Shown here: piece after piece, positions 39,884-49,520 of the stretch
Numbering within the stretch: the stretch's first letter is position 1
How the letters are laid out: each line of letters opens with the position of its first letter
From: Bryobacterales bacterium
GTDB lineage: Bacteria; Acidobacteriota; Terriglobia; Bryobacterales; UBA6623
NCBI GenBank assembly: GCA_028819575.1
Contig: JAPPLB010000141.1
Location: 1 to 64,000, forward strand
DNA length: 64,000 nucleotides
Reading direction: 5' to 3'
Program-made: the position numbers and the translations under genes
The notes under the pieces: generated by a model
Seen by the model: the letters and a program-made list of their open reading frames with translations, nothing else
Told to the model about the DNA's origin: nothing
The model's database searches: none

Positions 39884-42697
39884 ATGCTGAGCATGAGACC
39901 GAAGAAGCAGTGGGTTTTGTGGGTTGTCGTGGTATTGGTCTGGTTCGCACCACTTGGGGCAGCGCAGACATCGATGCGGACGGACACGCTGTTTCTTCGG
40001 TTAGGGATCGGCGTGGAAGAGGATCAACGGTGGGACGGCTCGGTCGACGTCTTGGGTGGGAATGTTGTTCTGGTCGAAGGGTGGCAGTTCTCGAAAGACG
40101 ACAGCGTGACCGGGCCGAAGTCCTGGCGCCTGACCAATCGCCGGGACGAGGTGGCGGGTTTCGCCCGCATCAACTACACCGAGATGAGTCCGGCTCAACG
40201 CCCGCGGGTTTTGCATTTTCCCGTGGGAGTCTTCGTCACGATCAGGCACAGCGGCGGTGCGACCGTTTCGGTGCAGACGACTCAGGGCAGCTTCGCTTTT
40301 TCACTCTCCGATGTCGGCCTTGATCCGAGCTCGTTTCTGGGGGGACGCGCCTCCGTCGCTTGGAGTCCGACTGTCGAGAAACTCACAACGGATGAATACG
40401 AAGATGACGAGGCCGCCATCACACGATTGCCTGACGGGTCGCTCGTCATCGCCTGGGTGGCCTATCGGGAACGGGGCGACCACGTCATGATCCGAACCGG
40501 CCGCGCAGGGCGCTGGTCGGCGCCGGAGGAGGTCACTCCCGAGCCGGCCGACCTGTTTCGATGCTCTCTTGCAGTTGACGCTCAGGGCGGACTTTGGGTG
40601 TTTTGGAGCCGTCGCGACGGGACGAGTTGGCAAATCTGGGGCCGCCGCAAGCACAACGGTTCCTGGCAGGCGCCGGTAAAGTTGAGCGGCGACGGCACGA
40701 ACACCTTCCACCGCGCGTCGGCTTCCAAGGACGGGCACGTGTTCGTTGTCTGGCAAAGCTTTCGAGGAGATCCCGGTCAGGCGCAAAGCGATGTCTACCT
40801 GCGGAGCTTCGCGGGGGGCGAGTGGTCCGAAGAGATGCGCGTCAGCGAATCGATGGCCAACGATTGGGAGCCACAGGTCGCCGGAGGTGCGAATGGCTCG
40901 GCCTTTGTCGTCTGGGACAGTTACCACAGAGGCAACTACGACATCTTTTTTCGCTCCTTCGAGAGCGGCAAGCTGGGTTCGCTGCAGCAGGTGACCTCCA
41001 GCACCCGCTTCCAGGCGCACGCTTCCGTAGCAGTGGACGCCGAGGGCCGGCCCTGGCTCGCCTGGGACGAGTCCGGCGTGAACTGGGGCAAGGACCAGGG
41101 CTTCCTCATCAACCCTCCGATGTCGGCGCCGCTGCATCAGGAGAGGTCGATACGAGTGGCCATGCGGGACGGCAAGGCTTGGCGCGAGCCAAAAAGGAAG
41201 ATCGAGCCGTTCTACGTATACCGGTTACATCCGAACTTCGAGAATCCTCAGATCATCTTCGACGGCCGCGGCGCATTGAACATGGTCTTCCGCCACTGGA
41301 CACGCCAGCGCGCCCGCGCCATCGGCAGCAAACTCGGTTGGGAGAACTACCTCACTCGCTATGACGGCGAGTCGTGGACGCAGCCCATCCCGCTCGCGCA
41401 TAGCCGAGGGTCGATCGAGAAACGACCGGCGTTGACGATAGACGCCGCCGGTAGTGTCTGGGCGGCCTGGATGACCGACAACCGACCGTTCGAGGACATG
41501 ATCCCTCGCAACGCTGAGATTTACGCGGCGAATCTGGGACGCTCAAGACTGCCTCCGAGATTCGACAGCGGAGCTCTGGGCGATTTCGAAGATCCGTTCA
41601 CCGAAGAGGCGCCCATCCATCCCACCGAGAAGGAGGACCTCGCCAAGATCCGGGCATACACGATCGAGTCCGGCGACACGAAATACAAGATCTACCGCGG
41701 CGACATGCACCGGCATACCGACGTCTCGCAGGACTTCAAGTATGACGGATCTCTCATCGAGGTCTATCGTTATGCGCTCGACGCAGCCGGTTTGGACTAC
41801 ATCGTCCCGACCGATCACCAGTTGGGTTTCGATCACGAGTTCACCTGGTGGCAGGACGAAAAGCTGACCGACCTGTTCCACATCGCGGGTACGTTCACGC
41901 CATTGTTCGGTTACGAGCGCAGTCTGCCGTTCCCGAACGGGCACCGAAACGTGATTTTCGCGAAACGCGGGACTCGTACCTTACCGATTCCGGATGACGA
42001 GCGGCGCGGCGAAGCAGGAGCGGCCAAACTGTACGAGTACCTTCGGCAAAATGATGGCATTTCGATGCCGCATTCCTCCGGAACCGCCCAGGGGACCGAC
42101 TTCCGCGACAATGACCCCGAGGTCGAACCGCTCATCGAGATCTATCAGGGCTACCGCGCCAGCTACGAATACAAGGGTGCTCCGAAGGCTGCCAGCGACG
42201 AAAAACTCATCACGCAGCGTAGCGGTTACAACCCCAACGGCTACTGGTGGAATGCGTTGGCCAAAGGGCTCAAGCTTGGCGTTCAGGCCAGCTCGGACCA
42301 TTGGTCAACGCATATCTCTTACGCCTGCATCCTGAGTCCGGAGTTCACTCGCGGGGCGATGTTCGATGCGATCAAGAAGCGCCATGTCTACGCAGCCACC
42401 GACAACATTATTCTCGATTTTCAGGCCGAGGCGGCAGGCAAGTCGTACATCATGGGCGACATCATCTCATCCAATGAGGTTCCCAAGCTCAAGATTCGGG
42501 CCATCGGCACCGACAAGATCAAGCAGCTCGTCATTGTGAAAAACCAGACTTTCGTGTACACCGGACGGCCCAACAGCAAAGAGGTTTACCTCGAGTTCCA
42601 AGACCGCAATTTCGAACCGGGAGCAAATTACTATTACGTGCGGGTGCTTCAGAACAACGAGCAGATCGCCTGGAGCTCGCCGATCTGGGTGGAGTGA
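39884..42697 (+). CDS. DUF3604 / PHP-like secreted protein
   Basis: KIYRGDMHRHTDVSQDFKYDGSLIEVYRYALDAAGLDYIVPTDHQ; N-terminal signal. Confidence 0.8.
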   Translation: MLSMRPKKQWVLWVVVVLVWFAPLGAAQTSMRTDTLFLRLGIGVEEDQRWDGSVDVLGGNVVLVEGWQFSKDDSVTGPKSWRLTNRRDEVAGFARINYTEMSPAQRPRVLHFPVGVFVTIRHSGGATVSVQTTQGSFAFSLSDVGLDPSSFLGGRASVAWSPTVEKLTTDEYEDDEAAITRLPDGSLVIAWVAYRERGDHVMIRTGRAGRWSAPEEVTPEPADLFRCSLAVDAQGGLWVFWSRRDGTSWQIWGRRKHNGSWQAPVKLSGDGTNTFHRASASKDGHVFVVWQSFRGDPGQAQSDVYLRSFAGGEWSEEMRVSESMANDWEPQVAGGANGSAFVVWDSYHRGNYDIFFRSFESGKLGSLQQVTSSTRFQAHASVAVDAEGRPWLAWDESGVNWGKDQGFLINPPMSAPLHQERSIRVAMRDGKAWREPKRKIEPFYVYRLHPNFENPQIIFDGRGALNMVFRHWTRQRARAIGSKLGWENYLTRYDGESWTQPIPLAHSRGSIEKRPALTIDAAGSVWAAWMTDNRPFEDMIPRNAEIYAANLGRSRLPPRFDSGALGDFEDPFTEEAPIHPTEKEDLAKIRAYTIESGDTKYKIYRGDMHRHTDVSQDFKYDGSLIEVYRYALDAAGLDYIVPTDHQLGFDHEFTWWQDEKLTDLFHIAGTFTPLFGYERSLPFPNGHRNVIFAKRGTRTLPIPDDERRGEAGAAKLYEYLRQNDGISMPHSSGTAQGTDFRDNDPEVEPLIEIYQGYRASYEYKGAPKAASDEKLITQRSGYNPNGYWWNALAKGLKLGVQASSDHWSTHISYACILSPEFTRGAMFDAIKKRHVYAATDNIILDFQAEAAGKSYIMGDIISSNEVPKLKIRAIGTDKIKQLVIVKNQTFVYTGRPNSKEVYLEFQDRNFEPGANYYYVRVLQNNEQIAWSSPIWVE

Positions 42698-42710
42698 TTC
42701 CTTCCGGCCT

Positions 42711-42817
42711 GCGCGCGCCAAGCGGCTCGCGCCTTTTTCCTCCGCCCGGCTTGCGCCTAGTCCTGACGGCCCTCTCACGCACTTCGCCTCGCCGCATGGT
42801 GAGAAATGCAGGCTAAA
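42711..42817 (-). repeat. Copy J (reverse orientation, half element) of TIR repeat family
   Basis: Reverse strand CTTTAGCCTGCATTTCTCACCATGCGGCGAGGCGAAGTGCGTGAGAGGGCCGTCAGGACTAGGCGC... Confidence 0.9.
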
Positions 42818-43859
42818 GTCTCGGCCGGTAACCGGCTCTTGTGCGGATCCGGTGCTTGCTCAGCGCGTCACTTATGAGTTCGACGCTGATGCTCCGCCAG
42901 CCGCGGTTCGGATTGGGCTGCGGATAGTAGGTAAGGGTATAGGAACTGCCGAGCTCCTCTCGGATCTCGGTGAAAGCCTCGGCCTGTCTCTGCCAGCTTC
43001 TTGCGAAGAAGGCCCTACCGCCAGTGCTCTGAGTCAGACGGCGGAACACGTTCCGAGAGATCGGGTCCTTGTTCACCTCTTTCGTACTGATGACGTAGAT
43101 CGGGATCCCCTCGTCCTCCGCAAGTGCGCGGACATCGTCGGGAGCAACGGCGCTCGCCGTATCGGGCCCGTTTGAGAACACGATCACAACCTTGCGGCCG
43201 GGCACCGTGGAGGCGTCGCGCAGGGTGAGAAGCAAGCAATTGTAAAGCGCCGTCTCGTCGCCCGCCACGGCAAGACGGAGTCCGCGGATCGCATCCCAAC
43301 GATTGTTTGTCAGCGGTGCGTGACGTGTCAGATTACGGCTGTAGCCGTAGACGGCCACGGAATCAGCTCCATCGAGCCCGCGAATGAAATCGGCGATGGC
43401 GTCTTCCGCATAGACAAAGCTGCGGTACATGAAGTTGCTGGTGTCGAAAAGAACAAAAACGTTGGTCCCCACCAGAGACGGTTCAGCCGCTGCGGAGGTA
43501 TCCGGCGCCTCCGTGGCAATCGGCGCGGGTGTAGTAGGAGTGATCGCAGCCACGGCGCGCTCTCCCGAAGCGGACAGACGTCGGGGTGCTTCGTTTCCTT
43601 CTGCAAAGGTCGCCAAAGTTTGCTGGATACCGTCTTCGTAGACACGGAAATCGCTTGGCTGCAGATTGCGAACGTAGCGGCCGCGGCGGTCGGTGATCGC
43701 CACGTTGAGCAAGACCAGATCGACCTCGACGCGGAAGAGCGGGTCTTCAGAGCTTACTTCCTGCCCCACGGCGGGAAGTTCAAACTGGATGCCCATGGAA
43801 AGCAAAAGGGCAAGAGACAACAGCGAAACCATCCCGCAATGAATGATTGCCCGTTTCAC
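42813..43859 (-). CDS. Secreted VWFA-domain protein (acidobacterial-type)
   Basis: FRVEVDLVLLNVAITDRRGRYVRNLQPSDFRVYEDGIQQ; VFVLFDTSNFM; ALYNCLLLTLRDAS; TAG stop lies in repeat J. Confidence 0.8.
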   Translation of the reverse strand: MKRAIIHCGMVSLLSLALLLSMGIQFELPAVGQEVSSEDPLFRVEVDLVLLNVAITDRRGRYVRNLQPSDFRVYEDGIQQTLATFAEGNEAPRRLSASGERAVAAITPTTPAPIATEAPDTSAAAEPSLVGTNVFVLFDTSNFMYRSFVYAEDAIADFIRGLDGADSVAVYGYSRNLTRHAPLTNNRWDAIRGLRLAVAGDETALYNCLLLTLRDASTVPGRKVVIVFSNGPDTASAVAPDDVRALAEDEGIPIYVISTKEVNKDPISRNVFRRLTQSTGGRAFFARSWQRQAEAFTEIREELGSSYTLTYYPQPNPNRGWRSISVELISDALSKHRIRTRAGYRPRL

Positions 43860-43885
43860 TCTGATTTTCTCCTTATTCTCCGGAG

Positions 43886-46800
43886 CTACTCCTGTCCGGC
43901 GCGCAGTGGATCGGCTTTGCGCGGCTTCATCTGCTGTCGATAACGTTCTGCAACAACCTGCATCGAGTGTAGCAATGCGGGCCAATCATCCAAGTTGGTG
44001 GCGAAGATGCGTTCGATTGATCTTTGCGTCCACTCCGGTATGAGCAAGTTCAGACGCACGGGTTCGATGTGCAACTCGTCGGCGAGCGTAGCCCAATACA
44101 GATTTGTCGATTCCCAACTCTCAGCCATAATGCGGCTGGAAAATTTCATCATGGCCGGGAAAAGCGGTAAATGTAACAGGTCCGAACGATACGTATGAGA
44201 GAGTGCCGGGTGAGGGGTGCCGAAGATGCCGGCGATTCTCTCGTAGGCAAACCGCTCGCGATCGCTCTCCCTGAGCGCTGCGATCTTCCGCCAGATGGGA
44301 CCTCCGACATTCAGTGCGTCATTGCCGTAGTTCTCACCGAAGACAGTTGCGAGGCGGTATCGTTCGGCGGGCGTCAGACCGTCGATCCCTTCTCTGACCT
44401 TCCCATCGGCCGCAAGCCGGCGCAACAGATGGAGCCGGTGCGGTCCCAATCGCTTCCGCAAGATGGGATCGATCGTGGCGGCCAATTCCTCATCGACAGC
44501 CGAAGCGGCCACGAGCAAATTCGCGAGCCGTAGATGAAGCGCAACGAAATGTTGTTCCTCCCGTGTCACTCCCCACCAGCGAGGAACGACTGCTCCGATC
44601 ATGATCTGCGGCTCGAGGTCCTGCCAGATCAGCGCCTGCCGCTCGGTCGGAACGAGGAAATTCTGCTCTGCATCAGCCAAAGCGAAAGCGAGCCCATTCA
44701 GAGAGCCCACCATCCGGCCGCCTGCGCTGTTCGGCCAGCCTGTTCCACTCAGACGCGGCTGCGACCAACTCTTTGTTTGCTGTGACCCGAAGAAGTCGTG
44801 ACTGCGCACAAAGAGCGGATTTGCTCGAATCAGCTCGGCTCCCGGGGGTGAGTAATAGATGTAGTTCAGGCCCACGAGCGAATCCCGCAGGATAGAGGCG
44901 AAGTTCCCGCGGATGTTCAACAGACTTTCCGGCTGCCCGCGAGCCTTATCGACGGCTCGGCTCAGATTCATCGAACGCTGACGCTGAATGTGTTTCTCGA
45001 TCCAAGTCCCTTGCGCGAATGTGTTCGACTCTTCCGATGACAGGCTCGAACGCGGCAGCCGCACCTCTGAGATACGAGACGCCAGCCGATTCGCCATCGC
45101 GACATTGAAGCTCTCACCGCGCGACACCCGTTCCAGATGATCCGCGAGGTCGAAGATGTCTTTGACCGAGACCAGCCGCTGCGAGGTGAAGCGGCTGTTG
45201 AGCGTCCTGACCATCTCTTCATGAATGCTGCGTTCATTCGGATTCGGATTTCCGGCCAGCAACTCGATCAGCCTTTCCTGGGGGGATTCGTCCTCCGACG
45301 AACCGGTGGCCGCCAACAAGACTTTGACGCCCGCCCGGCCGGCCTCGAAGATGGCTTGCTCGCTGCCGACATCCCGCAGCACGTCCATCAGGGCTCGAAA
45401 CGAACGCTCGGCGTCGGTGGAAGGGATCTGCCCCTGTCGGACGAAAATCCGCCACAGACTGAACAAGGCTTGATGCGTGCCGATCGCATCCGCCCGCCGT
45501 GTGAGGTTGCGGCCTTTTTTGAATTTTGGCAGTGAGTCGAAGTACGCCAAGATCGTCTCATCCGACAGAGTCGGCGCTTCGTTGAACATGCTGAACTGAT
45601 CACCGAAATCGGGATAAGCCAACAGCAACTTCTCCACCGCTGCTGGAGACATGGGCTGATCCCGGGCGCGATCCATGTTTGTGAGAGAGATGAACATCTG
45701 CAGCGGCTCGTTCTCGACCATCTTGCGGCACATGCCGAACATGGCCTCGACGACGTCGTCCGGCTGCGTCCAATGAGGAGCCGCTTTCGCGAGACGCCCG
45801 TCGTATTCGCCGTGGGGGTGAACCGTGAACAGATTCTTCCACGGACCTATTCCGCCCGGGAGATGAATCTGACCATTCGGCTTCACATCAAGGCGTGTAA
45901 TGAGCAGCATCAGGTCCGAGTTGGCCCTGAAAATCGGCCGCGCCGGACCGGGGCTCGTCACCTTGCCCCGGACGGCCATGTAAAACCGTTCAAGCCGCGT
46001 CGGGTCACTAAAATACTCCGCCACACGGCCATCCACCCGCCACATCGAATCGTAGTAGGAGACCATCCAGCCGTCATCCAGCTCGACCAGCCGCTGCAAG
46101 AACTCCGCCCCTTGGTCGGGAGAAACACCAACAAGCTTGTGCCAGACGTCACGAGCTTTCGGACCCAACGGAACCACAGCCTTGCCTTCTTTCAACTCGA
46201 ACATGCCACCGAAAAAGTCGAGCACGTTGGCGAAGTCGAGCATGCGCTCGCTGCCTATCTTCTCCCGCAACGCCAAAGCGGTGGGCCGATGTATCTTGCC
46301 AAGAGCGAGATACAGCCGCGCCATGATGGGATTCGCCAGCAGGTTATCGACGAAATCGCCCTCAGCCTTGCGTCTCACAATGCCCATCCAGTAGTCCTTG
46401 CCGAAAAGCACGGGCAGGTGGGTCGACTTGTACGGCATCTCGAAGGCCCTCTCCTGACGGAAGGCTTGCTCCAAGTCGGCTAATGGGAATCCCGAATCGA
46501 TCGAAAGAAACGCCCGCGACGGATTGACGGTTTCCAGCACCGCTTCCGGGCCGCACTCGTTCCGCAGCCGGAAGCCCAGGATCTTGAGGATCTGCGCTGT
46601 CTCTCTCGACTCACAGGTGGGAATGCGGATCGTCTCGTCGGCTCCTGCGAGTTGCTCCAACTCCCGCGCCTGAGACAGGTATTGCTGAATGAGCTTGAGG
46701 TACTCCGTCGGAACCATCGAGTCCAGACCCGCGGTGGCCCGATACCCGCTTGTCACAATGTTGCGCGCAAGCGCAGGGAACAGTTGCTCGGGGCTCTGGT

Positions 46801-47293
46801 CAGAGGAGAGCGCCGCCATCCGTCGAAACGAGAAGAGAGGCCCCGGAATGCTAGCCCATGCATTGGCGCCCTCGTTGGCCGGAGCGGGCTCGACAATCTG
46901 TTCGGCAAGACGCAACTCCCGCCCGCCGGCGTCACGGTACATTTGTAAAAGCCGGCCCACTTCTTCGTCGTGACCGTCCGCCAGAGCGATGACGACCAGT
47001 CGGCGCATCAGGCTCCGGCGACCGTCCGCGTCAGAAGCAGGCGTGTTGTTCAGAACTTTCTCGTATGCCTGCAAACGGTCTGCGTCCCCATAGCGGTCAA
47101 GGAACTCGGCGTATTCAAGCAAGTCCTCGTGGCTTGACTGGGGCGCTGCCGCTGCGTCGGCCAAGACCTGCCGAGCCTGGAGGGGTTCGCCCGATTGCTC
47201 CAGTTCGGCCGCATGACGCGCAGCTTCACTCTCCGCCCAAAGAGGCAGTGCGCATACCACAAAAAGGGTCACCATCAGAGTGCGACTCATCAT
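43886..47293 (-). CDS. Large secreted protein of unknown function (~1135 aa)
   Basis: MMSRTLMVTLFVVCALPLWAES signal peptide; TPR-like N-terminus; no family recognised. Confidence 0.65.
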   Translation of the reverse strand: MMSRTLMVTLFVVCALPLWAESEAARHAAELEQSGEPLQARQVLADAAAAPQSSHEDLLEYAEFLDRYGDADRLQAYEKVLNNTPASDADGRRSLMRRLVVIALADGHDEEVGRLLQMYRDAGGRELRLAEQIVEPAPANEGANAWASIPGPLFSFRRMAALSSDQSPEQLFPALARNIVTSGYRATAGLDSMVPTEYLKLIQQYLSQARELEQLAGADETIRIPTCESRETAQILKILGFRLRNECGPEAVLETVNPSRAFLSIDSGFPLADLEQAFRQERAFEMPYKSTHLPVLFGKDYWMGIVRRKAEGDFVDNLLANPIMARLYLALGKIHRPTALALREKIGSERMLDFANVLDFFGGMFELKEGKAVVPLGPKARDVWHKLVGVSPDQGAEFLQRLVELDDGWMVSYYDSMWRVDGRVAEYFSDPTRLERFYMAVRGKVTSPGPARPIFRANSDLMLLITRLDVKPNGQIHLPGGIGPWKNLFTVHPHGEYDGRLAKAAPHWTQPDDVVEAMFGMCRKMVENEPLQMFISLTNMDRARDQPMSPAAVEKLLLAYPDFGDQFSMFNEAPTLSDETILAYFDSLPKFKKGRNLTRRADAIGTHQALFSLWRIFVRQGQIPSTDAERSFRALMDVLRDVGSEQAIFEAGRAGVKVLLAATGSSEDESPQERLIELLAGNPNPNERSIHEEMVRTLNSRFTSQRLVSVKDIFDLADHLERVSRGESFNVAMANRLASRISEVRLPRSSLSSEESNTFAQGTWIEKHIQRQRSMNLSRAVDKARGQPESLLNIRGNFASILRDSLVGLNYIYYSPPGAELIRANPLFVRSHDFFGSQQTKSWSQPRLSGTGWPNSAGGRMVGSLNGLAFALADAEQNFLVPTERQALIWQDLEPQIMIGAVVPRWWGVTREEQHFVALHLRLANLLVAASAVDEELAATIDPILRKRLGPHRLHLLRRLAADGKVREGIDGLTPAERYRLATVFGENYGNDALNVGGPIWRKIAALRESDRERFAYERIAGIFGTPHPALSHTYRSDLLHLPLFPAMMKFSSRIMAESWESTNLYWATLADELHIEPVRLNLLIPEWTQRSIERIFATNLDDWPALLHSMQVVAERYRQQMKPRKADPLRAGQE

Positions 47294-47493
47294 GTTCTCC
47301 CGTTGAAAGATCATCCGAAGCCACCGGATGTACTTGGCCCCTTCCTCAACTCCAATCGGGCCGATTGTAAGTTGTTACCTCGGCTACTGACAAGCAATTG
47401 AAGCGTTTTTTCCCTTTCTCCAACCATATAAAAAAACGGACATCCTTGAAACATACTCCTGGGAGGGATCCCAGTTGCTGGAAAGAGCCTCCT

Positions 47494-49329
47494 CTATGTC
47501 CCTGCCGCCCCGTTGCGGCCGGCGAAGAAGCGATGAATACGCTCGGCCTGCACTTGTCCGACAACCTTCTGAAGGTCATCGAGCGAGCTGGTTTCGATCC
47601 TGTTCAGACTTCCAAGGGTGCGCAGAAGCCTGCGAGCCGTTTTCTCTCCGACACCGGGGATCTCAAGCAGCACGCTTTTGAGTCTTCGTGAACCTCGACG
47701 CTTGCGATGGAAAGCGACAGCAAAGCGGTGGGCCTCGTCGCGAACCTTCTGCATCAGGTGGAGCACGGGAGAGAAGCGGTCCAAGTAGACCGGCTCGTCC
47801 TCTTGGCCGGCAACGTAGATGATTTCTTCACGCTTGGCGATGGCGGCGACGGACTGGTTGATAATGCCCAGCGCCTCGAGGGCCTCGACGGTAGCGTGCA
47901 GTTGCCCTACCCCGCCGTCGATCAAAATCAAGCCCGGAAACGGCTTCTGTTCATCCTGAAGACGCCTGTACCTGCGCGTCACGGCCTCCCTCATCGATGA
48001 GAAATCGTCGATGCCGTCAACGGTCTTGATGATGAACTTGCGGTAGTCGCCTTTCTTCATGCGGCCGTTTTCCCAAACGACCATCGAGGCGACCGTATCG
48101 CTTCCCTGGATATGCGAAATATCGAAGCATTCGATGCGTTCCGGGGGAGCGGAAAGATTCAGCGCGTCGACCAGTGCGTCCATGATGGCTTTTGACGAAG
48201 GTTTCATCACCCGGAAGCGTTGCTCGAATCCGTGACGAGCGTTGGTCTCGACCAGATCAAGCATGGCCCGTTTCGAACCGCGCTGCGGCGTCGCAATGAC
48301 AACTTTGCGTTTCCGCCTCTCGCTCAGGAGCTCTTCAATGACATCGCGGTCGTCAAAGTCGACCGGAACATGAATCAGTGAAGGAACATACTGCGCATCC
48401 AAGTAGATCTGCATCAGCAGGCTCGAGAGGAACTCTCGTTTCTCGAACTGATCAACGTTTTCCCAATAGAACTCGCGGCGGTCGACGACGCGTCCGTTCC
48501 GAACGTGAAAGAGATTTACGGCCACCAAAGGAGGTTCGGCATGGACCCCGAAAATATCGATGTCCCGGCCTTCCACGGCAGCCACACGCTGCCGCTCCTT
48601 GAGTTCATCGACCGTCGCAATCAGGTCCCGCAGTGCTGCGGCTTGCTCGAACTCCATCTCCTCGGCGGCCGCCTGCATTCTATGGCGCAGATCGCGGATC
48701 AGATCCGTATGGCGGCCTTCCAGGAAAGCGCGGACGTCGGCTACGGCCCGGCCGTAGACGGCGTCGGTCGTCAGTCCTGCGACGCAAGGTCCCCAACAGC
48801 GCTGAATGTGGTATTCGAGACACGGTCGAGGGTGGTTGCGCGTCAGGTCTACGCGGCAGGAAGGAATGCGGAAATAGCGGTGAATGAACCGCACGATGCG
48901 ATGGGCGAGATTACCGGGAAAATAGGGGCCGTAGTAAGTCGAACCGTCCTTGCGAAGGCGACGCGTCACATAGACGCGCGGGAAACGCTCCCGAGTCAGC
49001 TTGATGTAGGGATAGGTCTTGTCATCCCGCAGCAGGACGTTGTACCGCGGTTGTCGTTGCTTGATGAGGTTGTTTTCGAGAGCGAGCGCCTCTTTTTCGT
49101 TGGCTACGGCGATGTAGTCGATGTCCCGGGCTTCAGAGAGCAATGTGCCCGTCTTGGCATCGGCGAGTTTGTCCTCAAGAAAGTAGCTGCGAACACGATC
49201 CCTCAGACTCTTCGCTTTTCCGACGTAGATCACCCGCCCGCGTCCGTCCTTGTACAGATAGACGCCAGGAAAAGCGGGGAGGGCCGCGGCCTTCTCTTTT
49301 AGCGCATCGAGATGGGGAAAGACGCTCAA
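47494..49329 (-). CDS. uvrC: Excinuclease ABC subunit C
   Basis: 611 aa; GVYLYKDGRGRVIYVGKAKSLRDRVRSYF; IECFDISHIQGSDTVASMVVWENGRMKKGDYRKFIIK; C-terminal HhH. Confidence 0.95.
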   Translation of the reverse strand: MSVFPHLDALKEKAAALPAFPGVYLYKDGRGRVIYVGKAKSLRDRVRSYFLEDKLADAKTGTLLSEARDIDYIAVANEKEALALENNLIKQRQPRYNVLLRDDKTYPYIKLTRERFPRVYVTRRLRKDGSTYYGPYFPGNLAHRIVRFIHRYFRIPSCRVDLTRNHPRPCLEYHIQRCWGPCVAGLTTDAVYGRAVADVRAFLEGRHTDLIRDLRHRMQAAAEEMEFEQAAALRDLIATVDELKERQRVAAVEGRDIDIFGVHAEPPLVAVNLFHVRNGRVVDRREFYWENVDQFEKREFLSSLLMQIYLDAQYVPSLIHVPVDFDDRDVIEELLSERRKRKVVIATPQRGSKRAMLDLVETNARHGFEQRFRVMKPSSKAIMDALVDALNLSAPPERIECFDISHIQGSDTVASMVVWENGRMKKGDYRKFIIKTVDGIDDFSSMREAVTRRYRRLQDEQKPFPGLILIDGGVGQLHATVEALEALGIINQSVAAIAKREEIIYVAGQEDEPVYLDRFSPVLHLMQKVRDEAHRFAVAFHRKRRGSRRLKSVLLEIPGVGEKTARRLLRTLGSLNRIETSSLDDLQKVVGQVQAERIHRFFAGRNGAAGT

Positions 49330-49520
49330 GCGATGCGGGAACCTCCAACGATATTATCAATCGACCTGAAAAAACCCGCCGCCGGAACCTGCGACCTACG
49401 TCAGATCGTCACTCTGTCCGTGACCAGGGCGGATTACCAGCAAGAGCGTTAGCAGGCTAGAGCCGCGATGCCCGTTCAGCGCTGTCTCAGGAATCCTTGC
49501 AGATGGGGGTTCGACCCGAC

